64,000 nt of DNA from contig NW_024881566.1 in the NCBI RefSeq assembly GCF_019059575.1, forward strand, positions 248,001-312,000, written 5' to 3'. The position numbers and the translations under genes are program-made. Each line of letters starts with the position of its first letter. Within the stretch, counting starts at the first letter, position 1. Under the pieces are notes generated by a model that was not told where the DNA came from, searched no databases, and saw only the letters and a list, made by a program, of their open reading frames with translations. The DNA comes from Amphibalanus amphitrite. Lineage: Eukaryota; Arthropoda; Thecostraca; Balanomorpha; Balanidae. This document shows, piece by piece, positions 46,363-56,841 of this stretch.

Positions 46363-49300
46363 CTACGGTCCACCGCCGCCGGCCGGCGCACAGCGCCAGG
46401 GCTGGAAACTGAAACTGATGGCGAAGTCACTGCGATCGCAGTAGCAGGCGGCGAGGTGTGGCCGGAACGAGGCTCCTGTAGGACACAGCTCGTGGCACAT
46501 CTGACTCTCCGCGTGATAGGTGAAGCCGCGCCGACACGACGGTCGTCCGTCGATGACCTGAGGCTGAGTGGTGACCACCAGGACCCCGCCGCGGCTGCGG
46601 GAGCTCCCTGTGGTGGTGGTTGTTGACGTAGTGGGCGCTGGCGTGGTTGTTGAAGCTGACGCTGGGGGAGGAGTGGTAGTCGAAGGTACTGGCGAAGAAG
46701 TTGTGGTCTTAGGTGCCGTCGGGCTTGTGGTCGTTGGTGCTGGTGAAGAGTTTGTAGGCCAGTGTGGCGTCAGCCTTGTAGTCCAGGCTTTGGTTGTCCA
46801 CCAGCCTGGTTGTGGAGTTGTTTGTTCATCTTGCGTGCCATCCCATTCTGTCCAGACACGAGCTTTGGGTTGAACAGCCGGGAATCCAGGCAGTGGCCCG
46901 GAGCGGTGCGTGGCGTCCAACAGGCTTTTAATATCTGAGGAAGAAGTTAAACACGTTGTTAATAAGCGTACCCGCCTTCAACCACAATGATGTTGACGTT
47001 TACGTTGATCTTGCTATTCATGGGCGATGTAACAACTTACAGCTATCCACTTATATCATCATTTCAGACTTATGCTTTTGAGCTCGATATCGTAAGACGT
47101 TACAATAGCCAGCAAAGCTCATATCAATTATTCTCTCCCTCTATATTTACCTCTTCCAAATTTGTCCAGTTTCCTCCAGATCTCGCGCAGCGTCCTGCTC
47201 TCGCGGACACCTTCTGGTCGCTGCTCATCTGGCACCGACCCGTCATCTCGGCGGTTGGGGTTATTCCCGTTGACGTTTCTGTGCTCATTGTCTTCCAGCT
47301 CGCGATGTTTGTGCTCCCGCTGCCGGTGTTTATGACGTTTGTGTTCCCGTTGTTTCGGTCCATGGTGTTTGTGCTCAACGTGCTTTTGTCCCTTGTTCTT
47401 ATGGTCCTTCTTGTGTCCCATGTGTTTGCCTCCCTTGCGTTTCTGTCCCCTGTGTTTGCTTCCCTTATGTTTCTGTCCCTTATGTTTGCCTTCCTTATGC
47501 TTGCGTCTCTTGTGCTTACGCCCCTTGTGCTTACGCCCCTTATGCTTACGGCCCTTATACTTACGCCCCTTATGCTTACGCCCCTTGTGTTTGTGGCTGT
47601 GCCTTTTGTAGCGCCGGTGTTCTAATGGTGACCGTCTCCGGAACCGGAGTCTACTGAAGGCTTCCTCAAGGTTCTGATCAGAATTGCTGTGCAGCAAGCT
47701 CAACGGGAGCGGAATCAACCCTGCAGAGAAGTAGGAAACAATCAGTCGCATGGAAATTGTTCCTGAATTCAATCTCCTTTTTTTGGAAATGGTGGAATGA
47801 GCCATTTTTACGTTGGGAATAAAGACTGGCTATTATTTGTGTTAGCGAGCAAATAGGCATTTTGGATACCTTCGCAAAGACGGCCGGCGCTCGGAGCGCG
47901 GCGGTCGGTCCGCCGCGCCACGCCGCTCACATATGTGTCATCTGGCCCCTGTCCTGGTTCTCATGCCCACGTGTTGTGCGTACCACGAGGGCTGAGACGG
48001 GACGGGGGCCTGACAGTCTTCGACGGGACTCCACCGGTGCGCGACGGCCCGGTGCACGACGTGGCCGACGTGGCCTTACGTACGACGCGGCCGACGTGGC
48101 CCTACGAGAACGATTCAGTGAACCGCATTTGTGACCGCCGTATTTTGTGCATTTTAATCGTTTCCGTTTCATTCAAGAATAGACTTTTACTTATATGAAC
48201 AATAACTTTATGGTCCTCCGGGTGACGAAAGAGAACGAGTGAACGATCACGAGCACGCACAAAGATTTCCGTATCGAACGAGTGAACTTTACGATTCTCA
48301 CGAACATTCTGGTCCTCCGGGCCGGATATCAGTGAACTAGTGTGATGGATTTACAGTGACGACGCGGTGTTGTGAGCTGTGAGTACAATGTCTGACAAAC
48401 GGTCACGACACGACAGTGATGCAAAATCGCATCAAGGTCGCCGGAGCTCATATCACACGAGGAGTGAGGCGAGCTTCAGTACGGCGTCCTCTGGCCTCAG
48501 TGAAGCCCGCCGCCGAGCTGCGCTCAGCAAGCTCCAGGCGGAACAGGTCCAGCGCGCCGCCGCCGCCAAGGCTGAGCTGGCCCGGCGTCAGGCGGAGGCG
48601 CAGGCGGAGCAAGCCCGACAACAGGCAGAGCAGTCCCGGCGGCAGGCGGAGCAGGCGGAGGCGCAGGCAGCGCTGCAAGCTCAGGCGGCGATGGATGAAG
48701 CTGAATACCGTCAGCTGGAGCTGGAGCTGCTGGAGCAGGAGGAGCGGGGTTCGCAGCACCCTCGTTCTTCCGCTGCACCATCCGTCGCCAGACTACCGGT
48801 GGTTGCAACTGAGCCACCGGCACCGGTGGACGTGTCTCGACAGACGGACGAGTCAGTCACGCGCACCCGACAGTGGCTGGCTCAATCTCAGCTGCATGTG
48901 CCGCCAGTGGATACGGCTCCTGTCGGCACCCTGCCTCCACCTGCAATGCGTCTGCAGCGCCCGTCCAGTGACGACACGCGAGCGGTCCCACATCTGCCGC
49001 GCATCACGCTAGAGAAGTTCGGCGGCTCTGCCATCGAGTGGCCGCGGTGGATAGCCCTCTTCAAAGCGCTGGTGCACGACCGCGCTGATCTCACCGACGT
49101 GGAACGGCTAACCTACCTGCAGACTCACCTGACGGGGCCGGCAAAGGAGTCGGTGCGCGGCATGCTCTGCGACGCCAGTCTATATAGCACTGCCCTGGGT
49201 GAGCTGGAACGAGAGTTTGGTGACCCGTCCCGTGTGATACACGCCACGATGAAAAGACTGATCACAGCGCGGCCAGTGAAAGACGGTGACCTGTCAGCGC

Positions 49301-52300
49301 TCACAGAGCTGTCTCGTGAGCTCCACACCGCGGTGAGCGTCCTACAGTGTCTGTGTTGCAGGCACTTTAGAAAATCAGCCATTTTGTAAAATGCCTAGGC
49401 ATTTTACAAAAAGACGGCTGTTTGAAAAATGACTGAACGCAACCAGGCTTTTTTCAAAATGGCTAGCCATTTTACAAAATGACTAGGCATTTTGCAAAAT
49501 GCCTGACCAGCATGGAACGTAGATCCCACTACAGATACTATGGCCAACAGTTTTTGGACGTCTTCCTATACCCTATATAGGTACGTGTTCAGCCTGTAGC
49601 TGATCGATTTGAAGCTCTGTGATAACGACAATGCTGAGTAACGACCAGGTTGAATTGCAGACTCGGCTGTAGCATAAAGCATTGTTTAGTTAACGCTGTA
49701 AAAACTCCCAAGTACATCAACGCCGTTCATGTCCTGCCTGAAACTAGACCTAACAAAACCAGCCGGAGACCGGCCCTAGTCAATAGGCAGGCCCGGTTGA
49801 TGTACAATTACATGTAAACGAATGAGTGTAGTCTTTGTTTGATTGTGCCATTACGGACAAAACTGTATTATGTATTTGGACATTAAAAACACGTTCGAAT
49901 TTAATTAGGTATAATCTCCCACTCCTTCTCTCTCATCCTCACATTTTAACACGCGCAGTGGAGGGGGGGGGGGGGGCGGATTCCGCCCACCCCTCCTGTT
50001 TTTCGCCAATAACTCGCGCCGCAAGGTTTTCTTTAGGTTTTCTTCCTAACTTTTCTTTGGAATAAAAAAAACTCTCTGATCACAATGAATATTAAAGCAA
50101 TAATCAACAAAACACGATTAATTTTGCTCTGTGGCAACAGCTTTGAGTACCTACTTGCATGGTACCAGTTAAAAATATCAAGCTCCACCTCTGGAGAATC
50201 ATCAGGTCGCTTGGCGTAGGACGAGAGCGTTGGTTTCAGAAGACACTAACGCCTAAGTGTGTGGGATCGAATCCTCGCGACTTCTAATAGTTTTACAGAT
50301 ACAGGCCGGCATAGGGCCAGTCGTTTGTTGACGCTCCAGATCGATCATTTTAAATCCAGCAGCGTCGCTGACGTGGGGGTTGGAAATGTCGCGGGCCTGC
50401 ACTTCTCAAAATAGAGGTAGGTATGGACTTCCCACTGCTGGACTCCTCTGGTCATAATGCTGGACTCCTCGGTCCACCTACACGCTACCAAAACGTATAT
50501 AATTAGGTACTCGTATCTACAACACACTGCTCAGTCATTTTGTAAAATGGCTAGGTATTTTGTAAAGTGCCTAGGCATTTTGCAAAATGACTGGAGAGTC
50601 AGTCATTTTGTAAAATGCCTAGGCTTTTTGCAAAAAGCCTGGAAAATCAGTCATTTTGCAAAATGCCTAGGCATTTTACAAAATGACTGATTTTCTAAAG
50701 TGCCTGCAACATCTGCACTACGAGCACGACCTCGCTGCCGCCACGAACGTCACCACTGTGACTGGGAAGCTACCAGCCTCCCTCGCCTGGAGGTGGGGCG
50801 AGCACATGGTGGAAAACGGCATCACTCGTCCGACGCTCGTCGATCTCGACGAATGGCTTCGCCGGCATGTGTCAGCTGGTCGGTTGGCCTTGAACGTGAC
50901 CACCAAGCAGCTGCCGAAGGTCGAGGCTAATGACGCTGAGTACCGCCCGAGACGCGTGTTTACCACCGCGTCGGCGCGGCCCACGCCGGCGGCTGTAAAG
51001 CGGGAGAGGACAGCTGCCATAAAGTCATCAGCGGACGGACACAGTGACTGGTGTACCATGTGTCAGCAAACACACGAGCTCCAGCACTGTGACGAATTTC
51101 TCGCGCTGACTGTGAGTGAGAAGGCAGAGTTCGTCGGCAGAAACGGACTGTGCTTTAACTGCCTGGGTCGCGATCACATCAGCGCCACGTGTCCCAGTGA
51201 TGCACGATGTGACGCGGAGCACTGCGGCAGGCGTCATCACACGCTGTTACACAATGGAGGACGAGTGTTTCCGCTGCGCGATTCCGATGATGGTACGCCG
51301 TCATCTGCCAAACATGTCGGCACCGCATCGGCCGAGCCTCGCAGTGATGTTCTCCTGCAGGTGGTGCCCATCACCGTAAATGGGCCGGCAGGTAGCCGCA
51401 CCACGAACGCACTCTTCGACCTGGGCAGTCAGGTCACACTGATCACCGACGACCTGTGTGACCGGCTCGGCATCTCGGGGCCCACCGACAAATTGGTGCT
51501 GAGTACGCTGAGTGGGACCCAAACGACGACGTCACGACGCGTATCCTTCGCCGTCGAGGCTGTGGGCGGCGACGGCAGGGCACACCGTATACGTAACGCC
51601 CAAACGACGCCGACGTTAAACGTGTCAGTCAAGGCCATGGTCTGCACAGTAGCAAAGGAGAAATGGCCGCACCTTGCCGACCTGGATCTCCCCAGCGCCA
51701 CCCACGGCCCAGTGGAGGTGCTCCTGGGAACCGACGTCATCGAACTTATTGTGCCGCGGGAAGTGATCGAGGGACCGACGGGAACGCCGTGCGCCGTAAG
51801 AACGCTGTTGGGATGGACGGTGACCGGGCGGGCGTCGGAACGCTCGGTGCTCGATGGTGAACACGTTGTCAATCACGTTCGTGTCAGTGATAAAACGAGT
51901 GGTGCAGTCGCTGACCTTCACACCCAGGAATCATCAGAGACGACCCAGTGGTGTCACGCAGCCGAGCCGCCGGGCCCGGCCGACATCTTCAGCAGAGGCG
52001 GCCCGGGGACGGACCTCGCCCCCGGCGGACCGTGGATACGAGGTCCAGCTGCGCGGTCCGGCCCGGCCGCCCTCTCCGACGACGAGACGAGGGTCACAGC
52101 GTGCGTCACCGAGCGAGCGGAGCCGGTCGTAAACGGCAGTGACTTCTCGTCCTGCCTCATGGACTCCGGCGGCCTGCTCAGAGTCGGTGGCCGTCGCTGG
52201 AAGCGGAAGAACACGCAGCCGCAGGATCGCCCCTGGCGACGCCGGCGGCGAGAGTGTCTCCCCGCGCAAGCCGACCGCACACTGCATGTCGATCATGGAC

Positions 52301-54589
52301 ACGACCGAGGTCAAGGTTGGCGAACTAGTGCGACTGACCGACGGAGACGTACCGCGTGGGACACCGGCCGATGGGACGAGCGGAGTGTATGACGCCGGTG
52401 TAGGTGGTCGTATCCGCGCCGTGGATGCGACGACTGCCACTGGTCGTTACAGGCGGCCAGTCTCTCGTCTCTGCCGTCTCGAGTGCGACGGCGACGAACA
52501 GTAAACGGACTCGGAGAGATAATGTGCGGCACGGGGGACGGCTAAAGTGAGTCGTCTACGACCGCACTGTGCCGCCGGCGAGCAGTGTGGAGATCGGAGC
52601 GTTTATTAGTGTTTCCTGCGCCCACCATTCGCGATGCCAACGTGTGTGTGTGTGCGTGTGAGAGTGAGCCGCTCATTCTGTCCGCTGCGAATGGTCATTT
52701 GTGTTGAGTGCAGCCATTAGCTGTCAGCTGTGAGCCGTTTGACAGTTCTTGAACGCGCTAGTAGTTTACGACCTTAGAGTGTAACATAGCAGTGTTAGAT
52801 TAGTTTATGATACGCACCGTGTTAGCGCTATTGTACGTCCGCGTTTGTTCCCTTCGCCGCTTCGGTAACGTAATGTGATGTGTGTTGAACGTTGTGCGAT
52901 GGGCGTTAGTGTGTCGACAATGTGACGTCACTGTCACTGCCGCCAGTGCCTCTCGAGCGAGTGTTCGTAGTTAACGACATGCGTCAGTGCGTGACAGTGA
53001 CCGGCGGCCGGGACCGCGCCGTCGTATAGTTTTACGACTGGGCGCGGGATTGTTGTCAGGAATGACCTCCGCCCCGGCCAGACTCTGTGTAGTGCGTAAT
53101 GCGTATTGTATGTGAGTGTATGCATATTGCGCACGGTGTACGGATCGTTACGAGTGTGTGCGTGCGTACGAGACGCTTGAACGATTGCTCGCTAGTGGTT
53201 GGATTTTCCGCGGATGATCGCGAAAAACCGGGCCGGCTATGTTAGCGAGCAAATAGGCATTTTGGATACCTTCGCAAAGACGGCCGGCGCTCGGAGCGCG
53301 GCGGTCGGTCCGCCGCGCCACGCCGCTCACATATGTGTCATCTGGCCCCTGTCCTGGTTCTCATGCCCACGTGTTGTGCGTACCACGAGGGCTGAGACGG
53401 GACGGGGGCCTGACAGTCTTCGACGGGACTCCACCGGTGCGCGACGGCCCGGTGCACGACGTGGCCGACGTGGCCTTACGTACGACGCGGCCGACGTGGC
53501 CCTACGAGAACGATTCAGTGAACCGCATTTGTGACCGCCGTATTTTGTGCATTTTAATCGTTTCCGTTTCATTCAAGAATAGACTTTTACTTATATGAAC
53601 AATAACTTTATGGTCCTCCGGGTGACGAAAGAGAACGAGTGAACGATCACGAGCACGCACAAAGATTTCCGTATCGAACGAGTGAACTTTACGATTCTCA
53701 CGAACAATTTGCATTTTTTTAAGCCGAGGCGATTGTCCATTCCCAAGAATAGTTTTAACGATTTTTTCCAATTGAAATGGTACAGCCCACCGCTAAAGTA
53801 ATGTAGGGTTTTACCAATCTCAACGGTTGGCTTTGACTGGCGATTGTTTAATGCGGAGTGATCGAAAAGAAGATGTCAATAGCTAAAGTAGCAGCTGCAA
53901 GGGTGACGATACATATAAGCTACATTCAAAGTTTCATTGTAGTCTGGCTAATCGTTCCTAAGCTTCAGAAGCAGAACATACCCATGACTGAAACCCCACA
54001 TTACTTCTGCTGTGGACTGTACCTACCTACACGGTCTAATTGAACTTCTAAGTCCTACCAGAGATGGTATATTCTTTGCACCTTACCTTTCTTTCCCAGA
54101 TTCACTTTGTAGAAACTTCGAACCTGTTGGTTTCTGTCATTTTCCGAGGAGCCCTCATGGACGCAGTGCTCGGCTCCAGAGCTCGGCTGGGATGACGGGA
54201 TCAGTTCATTCTGAGCTGATCTCAAACGCAGTGGATCAGCTGAAAAACATAGCACAACTTTGGTCAAATGCAAAGTCAAACAGATGCTCTTACGGGTTAA
54301 CGTTCTGAGATTTCCTTCATTACGCGAGGAAGTAAAAACTGTTTTGGCATGACAACATGAACAATGAGAAGGCTGATCACTCAGAATGGGCATTTTGAAC
54401 TGAGAGCTGACAAAGTTGTGGCCAGGTCCTAACCGATTGCCAAGTTACTCGCAGTTTGCTGTAAAACTAAGCGAGCCGCCAGTTTTTCTCTGTTTCCATA
54501 TCACCAAGATATCCCTCATTTCCCCACAGCTCACCTTTGACGTTGACGAACGCCGACACCGCAGTTAGGATGGCCACTATACGGGTCAT
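46363..54589 (-). CDS. Secreted KHKG-repeat / mucin-like / six-Cys protein, three exons
   Basis: My reconstruction joins 54589-54535, 47720-47151 and 46934-46363 (55 + 570 + 572 = 1,197 nt; 398 residues; stop TAG). Exon 1 encodes signal peptide MTRIVAILTAVSAFVNVK and ends AAAG|GTGAGC. Exon 2 follows the pyrimidine-rich acceptor TTTCCTACTTCTCTGCAG and ends GAG|GTAAAT. Exon 3 follows ACTTCTTCCTCAG. Both junctions keep phase. Residues about 41-58 carry furin-like basic sites (RFRRR, RRYKR). Residues 60-150 are pentapeptide-like KHKGR repeats, and 160-205 are charged. About 245-320 is a Thr/Pro/Ser linker suited to O-glycosylation. The last 57 residues hold six cysteines spaced C-x12-C-x3-C-x12-C-x-C-x15-C. 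I recognise no family. A cationic, His-rich extracellular protein could bind metal, chitin or polyanions, or be antimicrobial (inference). Intron 1 contains the BEL element, antisense. AATAAA lies at about 46,295-46,300 on this strand. Confidence 0.65.
47840..48306 (+). repeat. 5' LTR of the BEL/Pao element
   Basis: 467 bp, TG...CA ends, identical to 53,240-53,706. A GACGTGGCC motif is repeated near the middle (about 48,058-48,100). The frames across it are not genes. Confidence 0.95.
48388..49353 (+). pseudogene. gag: BEL/Pao gag, 5' part (interrupted)
   Basis: The frame starts at ATG 48,388 (an upstream GTG is open but less likely). It opens with a Ser/Arg-rich stretch, then a long Ala/Gln/Glu coiled coil (about residues 45-120) and a DUF1759-type gag core starting LPRITLEKFGGSAIEWPRW and running through LTYLQTHLTGPAKESV. 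The frame is broken at 49,353 by a transposon. Reading into the insert stops at 49,387-49,389. Sequence matching the rest of the domain resumes at 50,712, in phase once the insert and one duplication copy are ignored. Confidence 0.85.
49354..50711. mobile_element. Non-autonomous DNA transposon with Ginger-like ends inside BEL gag
   Basis: Terminal inverted repeats of about 58 bp start TGTTGCAGGCACTTTAGAAA and include a TTTTGTAAAATGCCTAGGC-type palindrome. The 4-bp duplication TCTG flanks it (49,350-49,353; 50,712-50,715). Subterminal blocks repeat CATTTTACAAAATG palindromes (to 49,510 and from 50,530). The central part has a G14/C hairpin (about 49,962-49,995) and a tRNA-Leu-like relic. Termini of the form TGTNR with a 4-bp target match what I recall of Ginger elements; no transposase is present, so the class is an inference. 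Confidence 0.75.
50206..50281 (+). tRNA. tRNA-Leu-like relic (probable SINE head or pseudogene)
   Basis: A-box-like TGGCGTAGGACG, then GAGCGTTGGTTTCAGA resembling the tRNA-Leu(CAG/CAA) anticodon arm, and a B-box-like GGATCGAATCC. The ends GTCGC and GCGAC can pair as a partial acceptor stem. The anticodon stem does not close properly and the variable arm is irregular, so a functional tRNA is unlikely. Confidence 0.35.
50712..52504 (+). pseudogene. pol: BEL/Pao gag 3' part, protease and pol remnants
   Basis: The main frame (to 52,392) resumes gag, then a CTMCQQTHELQHC cysteine/histidine knuckle region with CFNCLGRDHISATC, and a DUF1758-type aspartic protease whose active site reads FDLGSQVTLI; family members usually have D-S/T-G, so DLG is unusual. 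At about 51,945 the protease linker joins directly to WCHAAEPPGPADIFSRG, normally downstream of RNase H, so RT and most of RNase H are deleted. GLLRVGGR follows, and then another deletion removes the integrase. The C-terminal DUF5641-like part (VKVGELVRLTDGDVPRG to RLCRLE) is in a different frame, ending at the TAA at 52,502-52,504. The element cannot encode its own replication enzymes. Confidence 0.85.
52505..53239 (+). other. BEL/Pao 3' untranslated region
   Basis: Non-coding part between the pol remnant and the 3' LTR. A TGTGTGTGTGCGTGTGAGAGTG stretch (22 bp; near 52,645) and scattered GTGT words are present. No strong polypurine tract is visible directly before 53,240, only GCGAAAAACCGGGCCGGC. 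Confidence 0.6.
53240..53706 (+). repeat. 3' LTR of the BEL/Pao element
   Basis: 467 bp, no difference from the 5' LTR found on line-by-line comparison, followed by ATTTG (53,707-53,711). Confidence 0.95.
53712..54532 (-). other. Remainder of intron 1 of the KHKG-repeat gene
   Basis: AT-richer sequence between the BEL insertion and the exon 1 donor (GT at 54,533-54,534). No other exon is convincing. Removing the BEL copy and one duplication would leave an intron of about 0.94 kb. Confidence 0.5.
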
Positions 54590-54796
54590 TGTTGGATTAG
54601 TTCGTACGACGTTATGGTCAAATTATAGCTTGGCACACTCTAAAGGAAGCGTCCAGTTTGAGCCGCTGAGACTCTCCGCAGCTGAGCCACTGAGTTTAAT
54701 TAACCACTGCGTCTGAATCTATGAGTTCCACAGAGTCCGCGAGCCGGTGGGCTCCTCAGGACCTCCGCGTCTGTCTCGTCGTCGCCGGTGCTGTCG

Positions 54797-54804
54797 ATTA
54801 TATA
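54797..54804 (-). promoter_or_regulatory. TATA box of the KHKG-repeat gene
   Basis: On the minus strand TATATAAT lies in a CG-rich context about 208 bp upstream of the exon 1 ATG, putting transcription start near 54,770 and giving a 5' leader of about 180 nt. Nothing else on this strand between here and the ATG looks like a promoter. Confidence 0.5.
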
Positions 54805-54819
54805 GAGTCGGCAGCTGGC

Positions 54820-55770
54820 CGGACGTCTGCGTGGGTGGCAGTGTCGCCGACAGCTCACTCCCCGCCTGGAGAAAGAGGAGCGGGGGAGGGGAGAGAGCAA
54901 CAGGAGGCGTGTGGCGCGCTGACCCGCCGCGCCAGCGGATGGAGTGATGATCTAACCATGATCTTACCACTGACCGCAGACTTTTTGTGGAGGAAGAGGA
55001 GAGCCTTGTCGTGGAGACGTGTCAGTGCGGTTTTGGAGATAAACTCGGGCGGTATTAAGTGTTTGACCTTGAACTGAAGCAGCTATATGCAAGTTGCTGA
55101 TCATGGGCAATAGCAGTTGTTAGTTGTTACTGACAGATCATGGGCTGAAGCAGTTGCAAGTAAACACTCTTTTCTTACCCACCTATTCCTTTACACTTTT
55201 CAGTACCTTTTAAAAAAATAATGCGCTTATATTGCGGGGGCGGCTTCTATTCTGCACCGACCGCTCTCGAGTGACTAATTGTGACGATCCCTGTCCGCAA
55301 AATACCGTCGCTATCTTGTCGCGTGGCAGACGAGAATGACACAGAGGCGGTCACATCCTGAACGCGGCCCGGGCCAGCTCAAAAATGTTTCACACTAGCC
55401 CCAGCATATGACACACCGTGCGGCACACTGGTGACGTGGGCGGACGACCGGAGGTCGGCGTGTGTACGCTGACCACCGCCTGGAGGGCATTGACTTCGCG
55501 TGACTCGATGCTTGTTATCGTCTTACATGAGACGACGACAGTCTGCTGTGTTTTTCAAATATGACTTTTATGTAAAGGCGAGCAGAGCTTTTGTGGCACC
55601 GTGCCTTTAATGCTCTTATTGGTCGGTGATCAGTCAGGATGGTTAGAACTAAATTTGCATTTTCATGCGTAGCGTTTTGTGTTAACGTGTCCTGATTCGC
55701 TCCAGTTACACACCGTGTTCCTCTGTTCTGGCCGGCGCATCTGGGCTCCGCCATCCCGGTCTCCCTGCAG
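54820..55770. other. Intergenic DNA upstream of the KHKG-repeat gene
   Basis: No gene was recognised. The part next to the TATA box is GC-rich and the rest is unremarkable unique sequence. Confidence 0.4.
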
Positions 55771-55775
55771 CGAAC

Positions 55776-55845
<70 letters not shown>

Positions 55846-55878
55846 TCTCTCTCTCTCTCTTTCTGTCTCTGTCTCTCT

Positions 55879-55919
<41 letters not shown>

Positions 55920-56103
55920 CTCTCTCTCTTTCTTGTCTCTCTCTCGCTCTCTCCTCTCTCTCTCTCTCCCTCTCTCTCTCTCTCTTTCTCTCTTTCTCTC
56001 TTTCTCTCTCTCTCTCTCTTTCTTGTCTCTGTCTCTCTCTCTTTCTCTCTCTCTCTGTTTCTCTCTCTCTCTTTCTTGTCTCTCTCTCGCTCTCTCCTCT
56101 CTC

Positions 56104-56190
<87 letters not shown>
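55776..56190. repeat. (CT)n microsatellite, long imperfect
   Basis: About 415 bp of CT repeat with TTCTC, TGTCTCTG and GTTTCTC interruptions. A block of roughly 130 bp (with TTTCTTGTCTCTCTCTCG) occurs twice, showing internal duplication. Confidence 0.95.
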
Positions 56191-56195
<5 letters not shown>

Positions 56196-56841
56196 CTCCC
56201 TGAGGTCTCACTGTGCTGGAGCCAGTGTCACCGGCTCAGGGACCTTATCTCGCCGGAATAAGGTGTACACTAGTTGAATGATTATCTGTAGCATTGATCA
56301 TTCAAGTACAAATGGTATTAGGAATCGTGTGAGTTTTCTTCATCAACGGCTATTAAGCATTCCAGTTATAAGTGTTTAACTCAAACTTTTTTCCACACTT
56401 CCAATGCAGTGATTAAATATGTATTTGATAAATATCAGCGTATTGTACTTTGTGGAACGAAATGGGCCACAGATCACAAGTGATAGAGACGAACTGTTGA
56501 GAGCATAGTTCACTGTTCAGGAGAGATACATCTGTCGAAGACCAGCACGATAAAATAAAATAAGGCGGTTACGCTTAGCAAGGCGAGCACCCTGAGCAAC
56601 GAGTTATAGCAGTTTGGCGAGTATAGACGGAGTATAGCGAGCTGGGTCCGGCTGTGCCGCCGCCCAGTAGCCGCTCGGAGCAGACACCGCTCCTTCTCGT
56701 GGTCGGGGCAGCACGCCGGCCGCCGCCGCGGGGAATACAACCTCCACACTGTGGAGTGTGGAGGCTACTCGGCACAATGACAGCCGTATCGGCGCTGCCT
56801 TCACAGGCTGGAGACAGCGGGCCAGGCGAAATGGGATCTGG
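56191..56841. other. Sequence between the CT repeat and the Gly-rich gene
   Basis: Includes the 3' flank of the Gly-rich gene. A CCTCCACACT/AGTGTGGAGG hairpin lies at 56,741-56,764. No confident polyadenylation signal or further exon was found. Confidence 0.4.

Larger units (their letters stand above)
47840..53706 (+). mobile_element. BEL/Pao LTR retrotransposon, internally deleted (5,867 bp)
   Basis: Two 467-bp LTRs, identical by eye (47,840-48,306; 53,240-53,706), are flanked by the target duplication ATTTG (47,835-47,839; 53,707-53,711). A primer-site candidate TGGTCCTCCGGGCCGGA begins three bases after the 5' LTR. Gag and protease are recognisable, but RT, RNase H and integrase are lost, and a DNA transposon splits gag. 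The identical LTRs show the insertion is recent and was probably mobilised in trans by a full-length relative. It sits in intron 1 of the KHKG gene, in the opposite orientation. Confidence 0.9.

Noticed and set aside
46568-46873. Val/Gly-rich plus-strand frame
   Set aside because: Antisense of the Thr/Pro/Ser-rich exon.
47339-47625. Cys/Leu-rich plus-strand frames opposite the KHKG repeat
   Set aside because: Antisense readings of the KHKG exon; the splice signals support the minus strand only.
47678-47860. 60-codon minus-strand frame upstream of exon 2
   Set aside because: It starts inside the BEL LTR and crosses the exon 2 acceptor in the wrong phase.
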